The notes under the pieces are model-generated. The model saw only the letters and a program-made list of their open reading frames with translations. It was not told where the DNA came from and did no database searches. Made by a program: the position numbers and the translations under genes. A stretch of 64,000 nucleotides of DNA. Source: DASVRZ01 sp038230215. GTDB taxonomy: Bacteria; Verrucomicrobiota; Verrucomicrobiia; Chthoniobacterales; DASVRZ01. The stretch lies in the NCBI GenBank assembly GCA_038230215.1, contig JBBRNR010000009.1:62001-126000 (forward strand), given 5' to 3'. This document shows, piece after piece, positions 37,014 through 45,038 of the stretch. How positions within the stretch are numbered: position 1 is the first letter of the stretch; each line of letters starts with the position of its first letter.

Positions 37014-38294
37014 CTACTCGGAGGTGAGCAAAATAGCCTCGGCGCTCTGGCTTTGCCAGACGTAACGGCTCAGTAAAACCTTTAGCGTGGCCGTGAGCGG
37101 AATCGCCAGAATCGCTCCGAGCAAACCGCCGAGCAGCAAGCTCCAGGCGAAGACCGAAATGATAATCGTCATCGGATGCAAACCCACGGAATTACCCACG
37201 ATTTTAGGCGCGACAAAGATGCCCTCAATCTGTTGCACCGCGATGAAAATCACCGTGACGACGAGCGGATGCTGCCAGTCCTTAAACTCGACCGCCGCGA
37301 TGATCACCGCTGGAATCCAGCAAATGACCACGCCCAGATACGGGATGATGCAGAGGAAGCAAACCATCAATCCGATAAGCAGCGCAAAGGGCAGCCCCAT
37401 AATGAGCAACGCCGTGCCCACCAAAAGCCCGTCGATGATGCTGACAAGCAACTGACCTCGGAAAAACGCGATGATGTAGGCGTTGATCTGGCCGATGACG
37501 ATGACCACCTCGTCCTTGAACTTTGAGTCGCGCAAAGGCAGGAAACCCGTCCAGTTCTTGGAAATGTTGTCCGCCTCCGCGAGAAAGAAAAACAAGTAAA
37601 CCGGAATGATAAACAACCCGACGGTGAACCCGAAGATGCCAACAAAGCCGCCGATGCTCCCCTTGACGATGCTCCAGGCTTTGGTGGAAATCTCGGGCAT
37701 CTGCTGTTGAATCCAGGCTTGGGCGTTTGGACCGAAAAGAACTTTGTAGGGGTCCTTGGCCGCCTCGATTTCGAGTTCATCGGGAGCCGGGGGCGTTGTT
37801 ACCACGTTCAGCGGCACCAGCGGCACCAAGGGTGTGAGGGATATGGGAGTGGGCTTCACTGGCTCCGGAGGGGTGCGTTTGAAGGGGCCGAAGTTGGGCA
37901 GCTTGTTTCCATACCGCTGGATCTCGTAATCGAGCATCACACGGGCTTTTGCGGCGTAAACCGGCACCGCGCTGCCGAGGCGGATCGTCTGTGAATACAC
38001 CGTCGGCACCAGCCAGAGCAGCATTGCCACACTTGCCAGCGTGACCACAGCAAACACCATCACCACCGCCCGGAAACGGCGAATCCCGTGCTTCACCATC
38101 CACACCACCACCGGGTCGAGCAGATAAGCCATCACTCCGGCGGCAGCCACGGGAAAGAGCAGCGGCTGGAGAAACGAGAGCGTGCGTCCCGTCACCCAGA
38201 TTCCCAAAACCACCATCGCCACGATTGATAAAATCCCCAGTCCCGTCAAAGCCACCCAGAGGGTTTTTTTCTGGTAAGGCGTCGGGTAATCCAT
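37014..38294 (-). CDS. AI-2E (PerM/YdiK) family transporter
   Basis: A 426-residue integral membrane protein of the PerM/TqsA superfamily. It has N-terminal paired helices (LWVALTGLGILSIVAMVVLG and LLFPVAAAGVMAYLLDPVV), a large soluble insert (about residues 115-200), and C-terminal helices containing GLPFALLIGLMVCFLCIIPYLG. That last segment carries the conserved Ile-Pro-x-x-Gly motif of the family. PVKPTP-type low-complexity lies in the insert. The start may be the ATG at 38294 or a GTG three codons earlier (38303); I chose the ATG. Substrates in this family are often unknown. Confidence 0.88.
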   Translation of the reverse strand: MDYPTPYQKKTLWVALTGLGILSIVAMVVLGIWVTGRTLSFLQPLLFPVAAAGVMAYLLDPVVVWMVKHGIRRFRAVVMVFAVVTLASVAMLLWLVPTVYSQTIRLGSAVPVYAAKARVMLDYEIQRYGNKLPNFGPFKRTPPEPVKPTPISLTPLVPLVPLNVVTTPPAPDELEIEAAKDPYKVLFGPNAQAWIQQQMPEISTKAWSIVKGSIGGFVGIFGFTVGLFIIPVYLFFFLAEADNISKNWTGFLPLRDSKFKDEVVIVIGQINAYIIAFFRGQLLVSIIDGLLVGTALLIMGLPFALLIGLMVCFLCIIPYLGVVICWIPAVIIAAVEFKDWQHPLVVTVIFIAVQQIEGIFVAPKIVGNSVGLHPMTIIISVFAWSLLLGGLLGAILAIPLTATLKVLLSRYVWQSQSAEAILLTSE

Positions 38295-38415
38295 AGCGCG
38301 CACACTTAATCAGCCCCCTGCCGGAAACGCAAACCTTCCTTTGCGACCACTATCGCGAGAACACTTTCTGTAATTAGCCGCTACGGCGGTATTCATCCTG
38401 CTCATCAGGGCGGTG

Positions 38416-39378
38416 ATGAAAAGATATAATGTCCGTCTGGGAAGTGGCTCAATGATGCTTACGGAGGCGGACATTTCAGTCCTCTATCAATCGGGAAGCA
38501 TTAAGAACGACACCCCCTGCGCCGAGGTGGGAAAAGAATGGTGGCATACCCTCGACGAGATGTTTCCGCTCATGAAACACGAGCGAAGCGAAGCCGCCCA
38601 CTACCTATCTCCACCGGTCATCACCCAGCGGGGATCACCCACTTCTGCCATGCTCGCTGGCTGGATCTGCTTCGGGATCGGTGTGTGCGTGAGTTGGTTT
38701 TTTCCGCCCGGATATGTTTTCTTCAGCGTAGCCATCGTTATGGCCATCGTCGCCATGGCGACTCATCAAGTCAGTCGTGGGCTGATCTTGCTCCTCAGTT
38801 CATTTCTCGCGATGGGCGTTTCCGCCGTCATTTCTTTCGTCCTCGCCGTGGGCCTCTTCGCCGTTGCCGCAGGGCACGTCATTACCAAAGTCGACGAAGA
38901 GTCTAAAAAACAACGGTCCGCTTTTACCCAGCAGATGAATCAACTGAGCCCGACGTTACCGAGGGCTGCATCGCCGCAATTTCCGACGATGAGTCCCGGT
39001 AATCCGCCGCAGGACGATCTCACTCAGCAGATCAATCAAATGAATCAAGCGATCGGAAACATGACCCGCTCGCTGCCTCAGCCACCGACGACGACCTATC
39101 GTGCGAAAGTTCCCAACCCATCCGCCACGAGGGTCACACCAGCCGTCACTCGACCTTCCATCGACACCAGCGTCGAAGCGCAGTTACGCCGGATTGAGCA
39201 GCAAAAACAGGCGCAGAAAAGCTACCACCAACAGCACGACTCGCTGCAACGGAGTATCGACTATTGGGAAGAACGAGCGAGAAAATCTCAGAAAGAAGGT
39301 CGAGCTTTTGCTCAGCAGCAAGTCGATAGCCTGCAAAAGCAGCTCCAAAAACTAAACAGCGCGAGCAGCGGCATGTAG
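38416..39378 (+). CDS. GYF-like domain membrane protein
   Basis: A 320-residue protein. The first 50 residues (YNVRLGSGSMMLTEADISVL, then SIKNDTPCAEVG and WWHTLDEMF) match the GYF_2-type module, a short peptide-binding domain often found ahead of bacterial membrane segments. Two to three transmembrane helices follow (about residues 78-145). A Gln/Pro-rich, partly coiled C-terminus ends in a Glu/Lys/Gln helix (EAQLRRIEQQKQAQKSYHQQ). The start is the ATG at 38416, just after an in-frame GTG. It stands alone. The role is unknown. Confidence 0.65.
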   Translation: MKRYNVRLGSGSMMLTEADISVLYQSGSIKNDTPCAEVGKEWWHTLDEMFPLMKHERSEAAHYLSPPVITQRGSPTSAMLAGWICFGIGVCVSWFFPPGYVFFSVAIVMAIVAMATHQVSRGLILLLSSFLAMGVSAVISFVLAVGLFAVAAGHVITKVDEESKKQRSAFTQQMNQLSPTLPRAASPQFPTMSPGNPPQDDLTQQINQMNQAIGNMTRSLPQPPTTTYRAKVPNPSATRVTPAVTRPSIDTSVEAQLRRIEQQKQAQKSYHQQHDSLQRSIDYWEERARKSQKEGRAFAQQQVDSLQKQLQKLNSASSGM

Positions 39379-39430
39379 CGGACGCGCCACACTTACGAAC
39401 CCGCTTGTAATCTCTACCGCTTATTCCCGT

Positions 39431-40141
39431 CTACTTCGGCGCGTCGGGCGCACCAGCCGCTGGCGTTCCATCAGCCGTGCCGCCGCCATTATCGCGCGGG
39501 ACATGACTCGCCGAAGCCCACGCCGCCAGCACTCCCACATTGTCGCCGTAAGTGTTGGCATATATCGCATCCAGCGTCTTCTTGCTGCCGCGCGCACTGC
39601 CCAGGGTCGTCGGGATCGAAGCCGTCGCACCCACCTGACCCGCCAGCGCCAAACCTTGCGTGCCCGTTCCACCCAGCAAATCCACCGCCATCTGACGCAA
39701 CCCCGCCGTCGTGATCACTAGCGCATGACTCGCCAGCCCGGCCAGCAGATCCAGCTCCTCGATCGCCGTGGCAAACCCGCGCAACTTCGCCGCCAGCTCC
39801 GTGTCGCCATTGCCATGCGGCAGACGAAACCGGTCCATCAACGACGGATTCTTCGTCTCCTCGGCAATCGCCGCCACCGACTTGTTGATATTGCGCAGCA
39901 TCGACTCCACATCGCCGCGATCCGTCCGTTGCACCTCCGTCTTCTCGCCAAATTCATTGGCCTTCTGGATTGCCTCCTCCCCGCCGAGTGCCTCCACCTC
40001 GCCCTCCATCTTCGTGATCGTCTCCGCGTGCTTCACATCGGCTGGCGTGAGCGGAGTGTGAGTAAAATCAGCGACCTTGCCGTTGGCAAAAGCCAGCATT
40101 CGCACCAGACGTTTCGCTTCTTGGGTTTGTTTTGCATTCAT
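39431..40141 (-). CDS. Hypothetical helical protein with Gly/Ala-rich tail
   Basis: A 236-residue protein without a signal peptide or transmembrane helix. The N-terminal 150 residues are helical and charged, the middle is Leu/Ala-rich (ELAAKLRGFATAIEELDLLA), and the last 30 residues form a Gly/Ala/Pro-rich tail. Size and layout recall the gene at 10519-11235, but I cannot show homology. It is flanked by AT-poor sequence like the rest of the chromosome. Function unknown. The 154 bp after its start (40142-40295) hold no gene. Confidence 0.55.
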   Translation of the reverse strand: MNAKQTQEAKRLVRMLAFANGKVADFTHTPLTPADVKHAETITKMEGEVEALGGEEAIQKANEFGEKTEVQRTDRGDVESMLRNINKSVAAIAEETKNPSLMDRFRLPHGNGDTELAAKLRGFATAIEELDLLAGLASHALVITTAGLRQMAVDLLGGTGTQGLALAGQVGATASIPTTLGSARGSKKTLDAIYANTYGDNVGVLAAWASASHVPRDNGGGTADGTPAAGAPDAPK

Positions 40142-40295
40142 GGGATTGGGACTCCGTTGTTAGAAATAAAATCAGGAGAGCCGTTCATCGTGCCAATCCT
40201 CTCACCGCGACCGAATGCTGAACAAAGAAGCAGGAATTTTTCTGGGTGGGAAGAAAAATATCAGCGTCCCTGCATTGTTAAATGAGTTGGTAAAC

Positions 40296-41186
40296 CTACA
40301 ACTCCAGATTTCGCGACTTCTGCTCCATCTGATGATTGATCCTCTTGAACAAAGACTCGGACAGGGGAGTTCCATATTTACCGGGCAGGACCAATCCGCG
40401 AATCATCTTGGGATTGAGCACCGAGACCTCCCCTCGTCCCGTGGCGGTCACATACCAGCCGGGAAACGTGAGCACGGGCCGCGCATTCACCGCTTCACCC
40501 ACCGCGCTCGTCAACCACTTGGATAGATGCTGCGAATTCCATGCCGCCTGTTCCAGACCGTGAGCGTTTTCGCCACTGGGCAGCATCGCCGTCTTCCCAT
40601 CGTAACGCACGACACACTCCTTCGGCTTGATGTCGAGAGGCTTGCGCCGCGCCTTGGTTTCGATGGCATAGACTCCAGTCGGACTCACCACCACATGATC
40701 AATGTTGAATGAATTCCCCGGCTTCTCCTCGAAAACCACGTCGTGATACACCCGGCATCCATCGGCCAGCAACTGATTTAACTCCTCCCCAACTGCGCGT
40801 TCGCCTGAGTAGCCGAGAGAATATCTAGCTTTTTCGCGAAGAATCACTCGCGTCTTCCGCCAGATAATCACAAACCAAGGCGTCAGCCCCACGAAAAGCA
40901 ATCCCATCATGATCCATTGGTTTTCCCGCCGATTTACAAAAGGCATGGGAATCATCAGGACGATTGGAACCACACAGGCAATTAAAAATTTCATCATCAC
41001 GCCCAGCAACTCATCCTGAATCTCGTCCAATTTCTCTCGCAGGGATTCTCCCGGAGGTCGCAACAGATGTTCTGTAAACGGCTTACGCGCATTCTGAGTC
41101 GGACGCTGTTTCTCCTGCTTAACCAGCCAACTCATCGCCCAAACAGCCAACCCAACAAAACCATACCCAAAAATGTAAACAAACAT
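40296..41186 (-). CDS. Membrane protein with NERD nuclease-like domain
   Basis: A 296-residue protein. It has one membrane helix at the start, two further helices at about residues 65-110, then a NERD domain: GERAVGEELNQLL, DVVFEEKPGNSFNIDHVVVSP and VYAIETKARRK. These carry the Asp and the Glu-x-Lys of the PD-(D/E)xK nuclease fold. NERD proteins are thought to act on DNA, and some are linked with mobile elements or defence. I use the ATG at 41186, which has AGGACAAGG before it; a GTG at 41207 would add seven residues. It lies next to an HNH gene on the same strand. Confidence 0.8.
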   Translation of the reverse strand: MFVYIFGYGFVGLAVWAMSWLVKQEKQRPTQNARKPFTEHLLRPPGESLREKLDEIQDELLGVMMKFLIACVVPIVLMIPMPFVNRRENQWIMMGLLFVGLTPWFVIIWRKTRVILREKARYSLGYSGERAVGEELNQLLADGCRVYHDVVFEEKPGNSFNIDHVVVSPTGVYAIETKARRKPLDIKPKECVVRYDGKTAMLPSGENAHGLEQAAWNSQHLSKWLTSAVGEAVNARPVLTFPGWYVTATGRGEVSVLNPKMIRGLVLPGKYGTPLSESLFKRINHQMEQKSRNLEL

Positions 41187-41246
41187 GCCTTGTCCTAAGC
41201 AAGTCACGTTCCCGGCGATTGACGAACTACCCTTAGAAGCGGTGCC

Positions 41247-42041
41247 TCAACTCAAAAAAATCTCTGCACGATGATAAGCCAGAAACTCAGGATCGGGTTC
41301 CGCCAATTTGTTCGGCAGATGAATGGTCTTCCCTTCTACTGCCAAAAAGTTTTGTTCTAACATCGGCTGGGGCAAATAACTTTTAAGCTGCTTGCTCAGA
41401 ACCACGGCATTCTTCTCATCCAACGTGATCAAGCCCGCATCAAAAGCCGCATCGTGAATACTGGACAAGCAGAGTCCATTCTTCGGATTCAGGCGCTCTT
41501 CTGGAAACTGCCCCCACGGCTTGATGTGACTCGCTACTAACAATCGTGGAATGTGGATGCCGCTCATGCAGCAGCGAATCTCGTAAGCGTTGAGGATAGA
41601 TTGACGAAAGAACTGCTGTCCCCGGCGGACCTTCACGGTTTGCAGAAGCTCCGTGGGACCAGACGGCGCGACGAGTTTCACTTGTTTCCGGTTAAGAAAA
41701 TCCAACTCCTTCCCCTCATCGCTCGTAAATAGATTGTGCAGCAGTTGCTCACTCTCGACTCCGAGATTGGCTATATCGGAATGAAACTCGTCCCACATTC
41801 TTTTGTCCTGCGGCGTGGCTCCGGGTAGTCCAGAGATGCCACGCGCATGTTGCACTGGATCGAGTGACGCAAAATTCACCAGCTTCATTGCCAGACTGCT
41901 AGGCGTCCTCCCCATTTTCTCCGCCGCCTCAATGATCACTGGATTATTCCGATCCAGTTTTCCGAAAGGCAGCTTGCAGTAGAGATTGAGTGCTATGAGA
42001 AAATGTTCGCGAGTCCATTTAACGGATGCTGCTTTGGCCAT
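41247..42041 (-). CDS. HNH endonuclease
   Basis: A 264-residue protein with a C-terminal HNH module (about residues 170-240). It has CCMSGIHIPRLLVASHIKPW with the first His, NPKNGLCLSSIHDAAFDAG with the Asn and catalytic His, and a following strand (LITLDEKNAVVL). This is the restriction-type HNH_2 group (McrA-like), which often cuts modified or foreign DNA. The N-terminal half begins MAKAASVKWTREHFLIALNL and may bind DNA. I start at the ATG 42039-42041; a longer frame to 42176 would overlap the divergent gene's promoter and start. No methyltransferase partner is present. Confidence 0.85.
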   Translation of the reverse strand: MAKAASVKWTREHFLIALNLYCKLPFGKLDRNNPVIIEAAEKMGRTPSSLAMKLVNFASLDPVQHARGISGLPGATPQDKRMWDEFHSDIANLGVESEQLLHNLFTSDEGKELDFLNRKQVKLVAPSGPTELLQTVKVRRGQQFFRQSILNAYEIRCCMSGIHIPRLLVASHIKPWGQFPEERLNPKNGLCLSSIHDAAFDAGLITLDEKNAVVLSKQLKSYLPQPMLEQNFLAVEGKTIHLPNKLAEPDPEFLAYHRAEIFLS

Positions 42042-42123
42042 GCCCGCCAGCTTCTGGAATAAAGCCACGCTTGGCAATTTCTCTCTTGCCGACTTTCTCC
42101 GACGTGGCCAGGTATCTCTACCG

Positions 42124-42432
42124 ATGAAAACATATCGGTTAGACACACGCGAAACTTCTCGCAACGGCTTCTGCATTTACATGGACACCTTTTTTCAAGG
42201 TCGCGTCCCAGCCGTGAGCGACTGCACGGAATATATCGTCTTTGAAACCGAGTTAGAGGCACAACGAGAAATTGCCGATCACGCCATTACTCGACTTCAG
42301 GAGTTCTTGGACAGCGAACATGACTTCGATGATGCCACCGCAATCGAGGAATGTGTTGTTGCTGTGAGCGTGAGTGCAGACGGCATTATCACCGACGAAT
42401 ACGGAAACTGTTTCTCCATCCATGTCGAATAA
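42124..42432 (+). CDS. Hypothetical protein (divergent from HNH gene)
   Basis: A 102-residue acidic protein starting MKTYRLDTRETSRNGFCIYM, with a long helix ELEAQREIADHAITRLQEFLD-like region in the middle (two runs of about 10 residues) and a C-terminal beta pair (CVVAVSVSADGIITDEYG). There is no signal peptide. It lies 82 bp from the HNH gene start, on the other strand, and ends 6 bp before the vsr remnant. It may have inserted into or replaced the 5' part of that gene. No family recognised. Confidence 0.55.
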   Translation: MKTYRLDTRETSRNGFCIYMDTFFQGRVPAVSDCTEYIVFETELEAQREIADHAITRLQEFLDSEHDFDDATAIEECVVAVSVSADGIITDEYGNCFSIHVE

Positions 42433-42438
42433 GGCCGG

Positions 42439-42624
42439 ATGCCCGCCGGGAACCGGGAGTTTTGGGAGGCCAAGCTCGCCCGCAACCAGACTCGCGACCG
42501 GCTGGTGAATCGCACCCTCCGCGCCAAAGGCTGGCGCGTGCTGCGCCTCTGGGAGCACGCCCTCACCCGCAAAGGCGAGCCCGCAACCGTGCGGCGCTTG
42601 CGGCGGAGTCTGTCCCTGCGATGA
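42439..42624 (+). pseudogene. vsr: C-terminal remnant of a very-short-patch repair endonuclease (Vsr)
   Basis: Sixty-one residues matching the last third of Vsr: GNREFWEAKLARNQTRD followed by LRAKGWRVLRLWEHAL. Vsr nicks beside T:G mismatches made by deamination at Dcm-type methylated cytosines. The N-terminal two thirds, with the catalytic acidic and His residues, are absent, and a stop codon lies three codons upstream in frame. No Dcm-type cytosine methylase is nearby. The piece is therefore a relic of a lost methylation/repair locus rather than an active gene. Confidence 0.82.
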
Positions 42625-42632
42625 CCCATGAC

Positions 42633-42651
42633 CCCCGGCACTCCGCCGGGG
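42633..42651 (+). terminator. Possible intrinsic terminator after the vsr remnant
   Basis: CCCCGGC (42633-42639) and GCCGGGG (42645-42651) form a seven-pair stem with a five-base loop, followed by only three T residues. The stem is strong, but the short T run makes termination uncertain. Confidence 0.45.
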
Positions 42652-42734
42652 TTTCCGCCGATTTCTTCTAGGCAGCGGTTTCACAGCACCGACACCGCCT
42701 GCGTTGCGCCAGTCTAAACTCCGGCATTTTCTTC

Positions 42735-43520
42735 ATGGCGCGGGCGGCGCACTTCTGGCAGCCTCGCGGCCAACGCATGGTCTATTACAAAAACGAGCCC
42801 TGGCTGCTGCTGCATGGAGTGTCTTATTTCAGCGCGCGCATCACGCCGAAAACCCGAAAATGGGAGGACATCTGCTGGTCTCTCGACATGCAATTCATCT
42901 CCGGCAGCCCCATCTGGCGCCGCGTCCAGATGCGACCCCGCATCGTCATCAGCCTCTCCAGTTTTCAAGTGCCGGGCCCGTCGTGGAAAGATCTCGGGCG
43001 GGTCAATTACTGGAGCGAGGCCGAGACCGAGATGGACGCCTTTAAGAGTGGCTTCCTCAATGTCTCTTTCTGGTATCACCAGCCGGAGGAGGAAGATTGG
43101 GACGGCCTCATCGGGTGCAACTGGCGGGTCGTGCGGCGCGATGCGGGCTGGCTCACCCTCGAAATGGCTGTTTGCGGCGAGGGTGCCACCCTGCCCCCGG
43201 CAGCCGGGGAAAAAACCGTCGTCCTCATCGATGGCACCGAGGAAACGGCACCGGCTCCCGAGCCCGACGAAGCCTTCTGGAGGGGAAACACTGCCCTCTA
43301 TCTGCTGGAGGCCGTGCCCTTTGGCATCGTGCATGTGCTCGTGCCCCGCAACGCCCGCGATGTGGAAGCCCATGCAATCGCCCGCGCCCGCGAGCTGCTC
43401 GGAGTCGGCGAGCCGGAGCATGTGGAGGTGCAGGATTATTTCAACCGTAAAAAACCCATCGAGACCCTCCAAAACGAGGTTCATGTCGCCCTGCATTTCC
43501 ACGGCCACCACACCACGTAG
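42735..43520 (+). CDS. Hypothetical protein, first of an adjacent pair
   Basis: A 261-residue protein with many aromatic and acidic residues and no signal peptide (WQPRGQRMVYYKNEPWLLLH at the start). Segments such as GFLNVSFWYHQPEEEDWDG and RVVRRDAGWLTLEMAV suggest beta-sheet structure. An alternative start at the ATG 42777 is possible. It precedes the gene at 43536 by 15 bp and probably forms one transcript with it. No family recognised. Confidence 0.55.
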   Translation: MARAAHFWQPRGQRMVYYKNEPWLLLHGVSYFSARITPKTRKWEDICWSLDMQFISGSPIWRRVQMRPRIVISLSSFQVPGPSWKDLGRVNYWSEAETEMDAFKSGFLNVSFWYHQPEEEDWDGLIGCNWRVVRRDAGWLTLEMAVCGEGATLPPAAGEKTVVLIDGTEETAPAPEPDEAFWRGNTALYLLEAVPFGIVHVLVPRNARDVEAHAIARARELLGVGEPEHVEVQDYFNRKKPIETLQNEVHVALHFHGHHTT

Positions 43521-43535
43521 AATGAGGGCGCACGC

Positions 43536-44327
43536 ATGAGCTGGGTGGAGTGGATGGGCGAAATCCTCGAGCCCTCGGCCGACGAAGGGGAACTCTATCT
43601 CCACATCGGCACGCCCGATGTCGGCCACGAGCGGCAGCATTGGCATTTCGAGTTGATGCATGTCGTGCAGGACAAAACACAGCCCGAGCGGAACATGGAT
43701 AATGAGCGCGTGCTTACCGTCGATATTTCCGACCTGCTCTTCCAAGTGGACGACTGGCGGCAGCTCGCCCATCGGGAGATACGGGCCGATGCCGCCTGGC
43801 ACGAGGCGCATGAGTATTCCGGCGAACATGGCTGGTTCATAGAGTCGCAAGTCCGCGTCGGCGTCATGCACCAGGAGGGAGAGGAACCGCGCCCGTCCGG
43901 CGGGTGGCACCACTGGCTGGCGCACGATTTCATCCTGCGAATCGGTGCGCGCGACGGCCACCATTTCTCCTGCGAACTCGATGCCTGGATGATCCCGGAG
44001 AAGGAATACACCCGCGAGAAGCCCGAGTCGCCCGAAGAGGTGGCCGTCTTCGCCGCCGGGCCGCCCAATCTGCGAATGATCTGCCGCCTGCGCTTCGATG
44101 GCGGTTCCATCCGACTGCCCCGCGTGCCCGATCCACTGGCCGAGGCGCGCCGCCGACTGCGGAAACAACTGCGGCTGGAGGAATTTTTTGAAGCGAAAGT
44201 AAATTGGAATCCCCGCTGGACACCGGATCACGCGGGCTTGGTGCAGCTCCCCGGCGGGCGCTCTTCCGTGAGCTTTCGGACCCGTCCGTATGACCCTCCG
44301 GCGTCGCTCGCAGAGTCCGGCGGGTAG
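43536..44327 (+). CDS. Hypothetical protein, second of an adjacent pair
   Basis: A 263-residue protein rich in Trp, His and acidic residues, without a signal peptide. Features include HERQHWHFELMHVVQDKT, GWHHWLAHDFILRIG and a C-terminal basic helix (ARRRLRKQLRLEEFFEAK). The histidine clusters could bind metal, but no known motif matches. It follows the previous gene by 15 bp. Repeat array C begins 50 bp after its stop. Confidence 0.52.
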   Translation: MSWVEWMGEILEPSADEGELYLHIGTPDVGHERQHWHFELMHVVQDKTQPERNMDNERVLTVDISDLLFQVDDWRQLAHREIRADAAWHEAHEYSGEHGWFIESQVRVGVMHQEGEEPRPSGGWHHWLAHDFILRIGARDGHHFSCELDAWMIPEKEYTREKPESPEEVAVFAAGPPNLRMICRLRFDGGSIRLPRVPDPLAEARRRLRKQLRLEEFFEAKVNWNPRWTPDHAGLVQLPGGRSSVSFRTRPYDPPASLAESGG

Positions 44328-44377
44328 TGGAAATGAGGAGGTTCTGGCCTGAACGCGATCGGCGGAAGGCTGATTGT

Positions 44378-44714
44378 CTCCCGACCTCGGCGGTTCGTCT
44401 TCCTAGCCTCCCTGAACATGTTCGGAAGCGCCCTGTTTGTCTTCCGGGGCTGTCTGATACCGGTTCCGGGGCTGTCTGAGCTGCTCCCGGGGCTCGCTGA
44501 ACGTCTTCCGGGACGAGTTGCGGTGCTTCCGGGGTGGTTGGACGCGCTTCCGGGACTCGCTAAACGCCTTCCGGGACGAGTTACAGGGCTCCCGGACTCG
44601 ATTGACGGCCTTCCGGGGCGAGCTGATCGGGTTCCGGGCCGCGTTGGAGCGCTTCCGGACGAGTCTGATCGTGTTCTGAAACGCGCTGGACGGCTTCCGG
44701 TCGGTCATTTTGCT
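44378..44714. repeat. 21-bp-periodic repeat array C
   Basis: Sixteen units with core CTTCCGG or a variant lie at 44378, 44399, 44420 and 44441, then after a 1-bp insertion at 44463 and every 21 bp to 44694. The consensus (about CTTCCGGGACGAGTTGCAG) is nearly that of array B, 28 kb away. It fills most of the 444-bp gap between two plus-strand genes. Short open frames cross it on both strands. Confidence 0.9.
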
Positions 44715-44771
44715 TCCAGCAGATGGGGTTTCGACAAGGCCGGTTGGACCGGCGAGGCCGTTCCATCCAAT

Positions 44772-45017
44772 ATGAAAACTCCCTCTCTCGTTCTGTTGAT
44801 GGCTTTATTCGCCTCCCTCGCGGTGGCTCAAGAAGTGTCGCCCACTCCGAAGTTTGCCGGAGGTCACACCACCGGCGATGCGGCCAATGGCGGCCCGGTC
44901 GGCAACAATGAATTGCCCGGCGACAGTCAATCGACGGCTGTGGCCCCGGCTACCCCGACGCCAACGCCCTCGGCGACGCCTTCCGCGACGCCACGCAGCA
45001 CGCCGTCCAAGCCCTAA
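44772..45017 (+). CDS. Small secreted Thr/Pro-rich protein
   Basis: An 81-residue protein with a signal peptide (MKTPSLVLLMALFASLAVAQ, cleavage near residue 20). The rest is low-complexity: a Gly/Asn stretch (GGHTTGDAANGGPVGNNELP) and a repeated Thr-Pro/Ser-Ala-Thr-Pro tail. It may be an exported linker or cell-surface peptide; no domain can be assigned. I start at the ATG 44772, since the longer frame extends back through repeat array C. It converges on purA. Confidence 0.55.
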   Translation: MKTPSLVLLMALFASLAVAQEVSPTPKFAGGHTTGDAANGGPVGNNELPGDSQSTAVAPATPTPTPSATPSATPRSTPSKP

Positions 45018-45038
45018 GCCTTAAAAGGGCAAGGACTC

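Noticed and set aside
44418..45017. A 199-residue protein reading from array C into the small secreted protein
   Set aside because: The signal peptide MKTPSLVLLMAL starts at 44772, so the part before it is repeat-derived.
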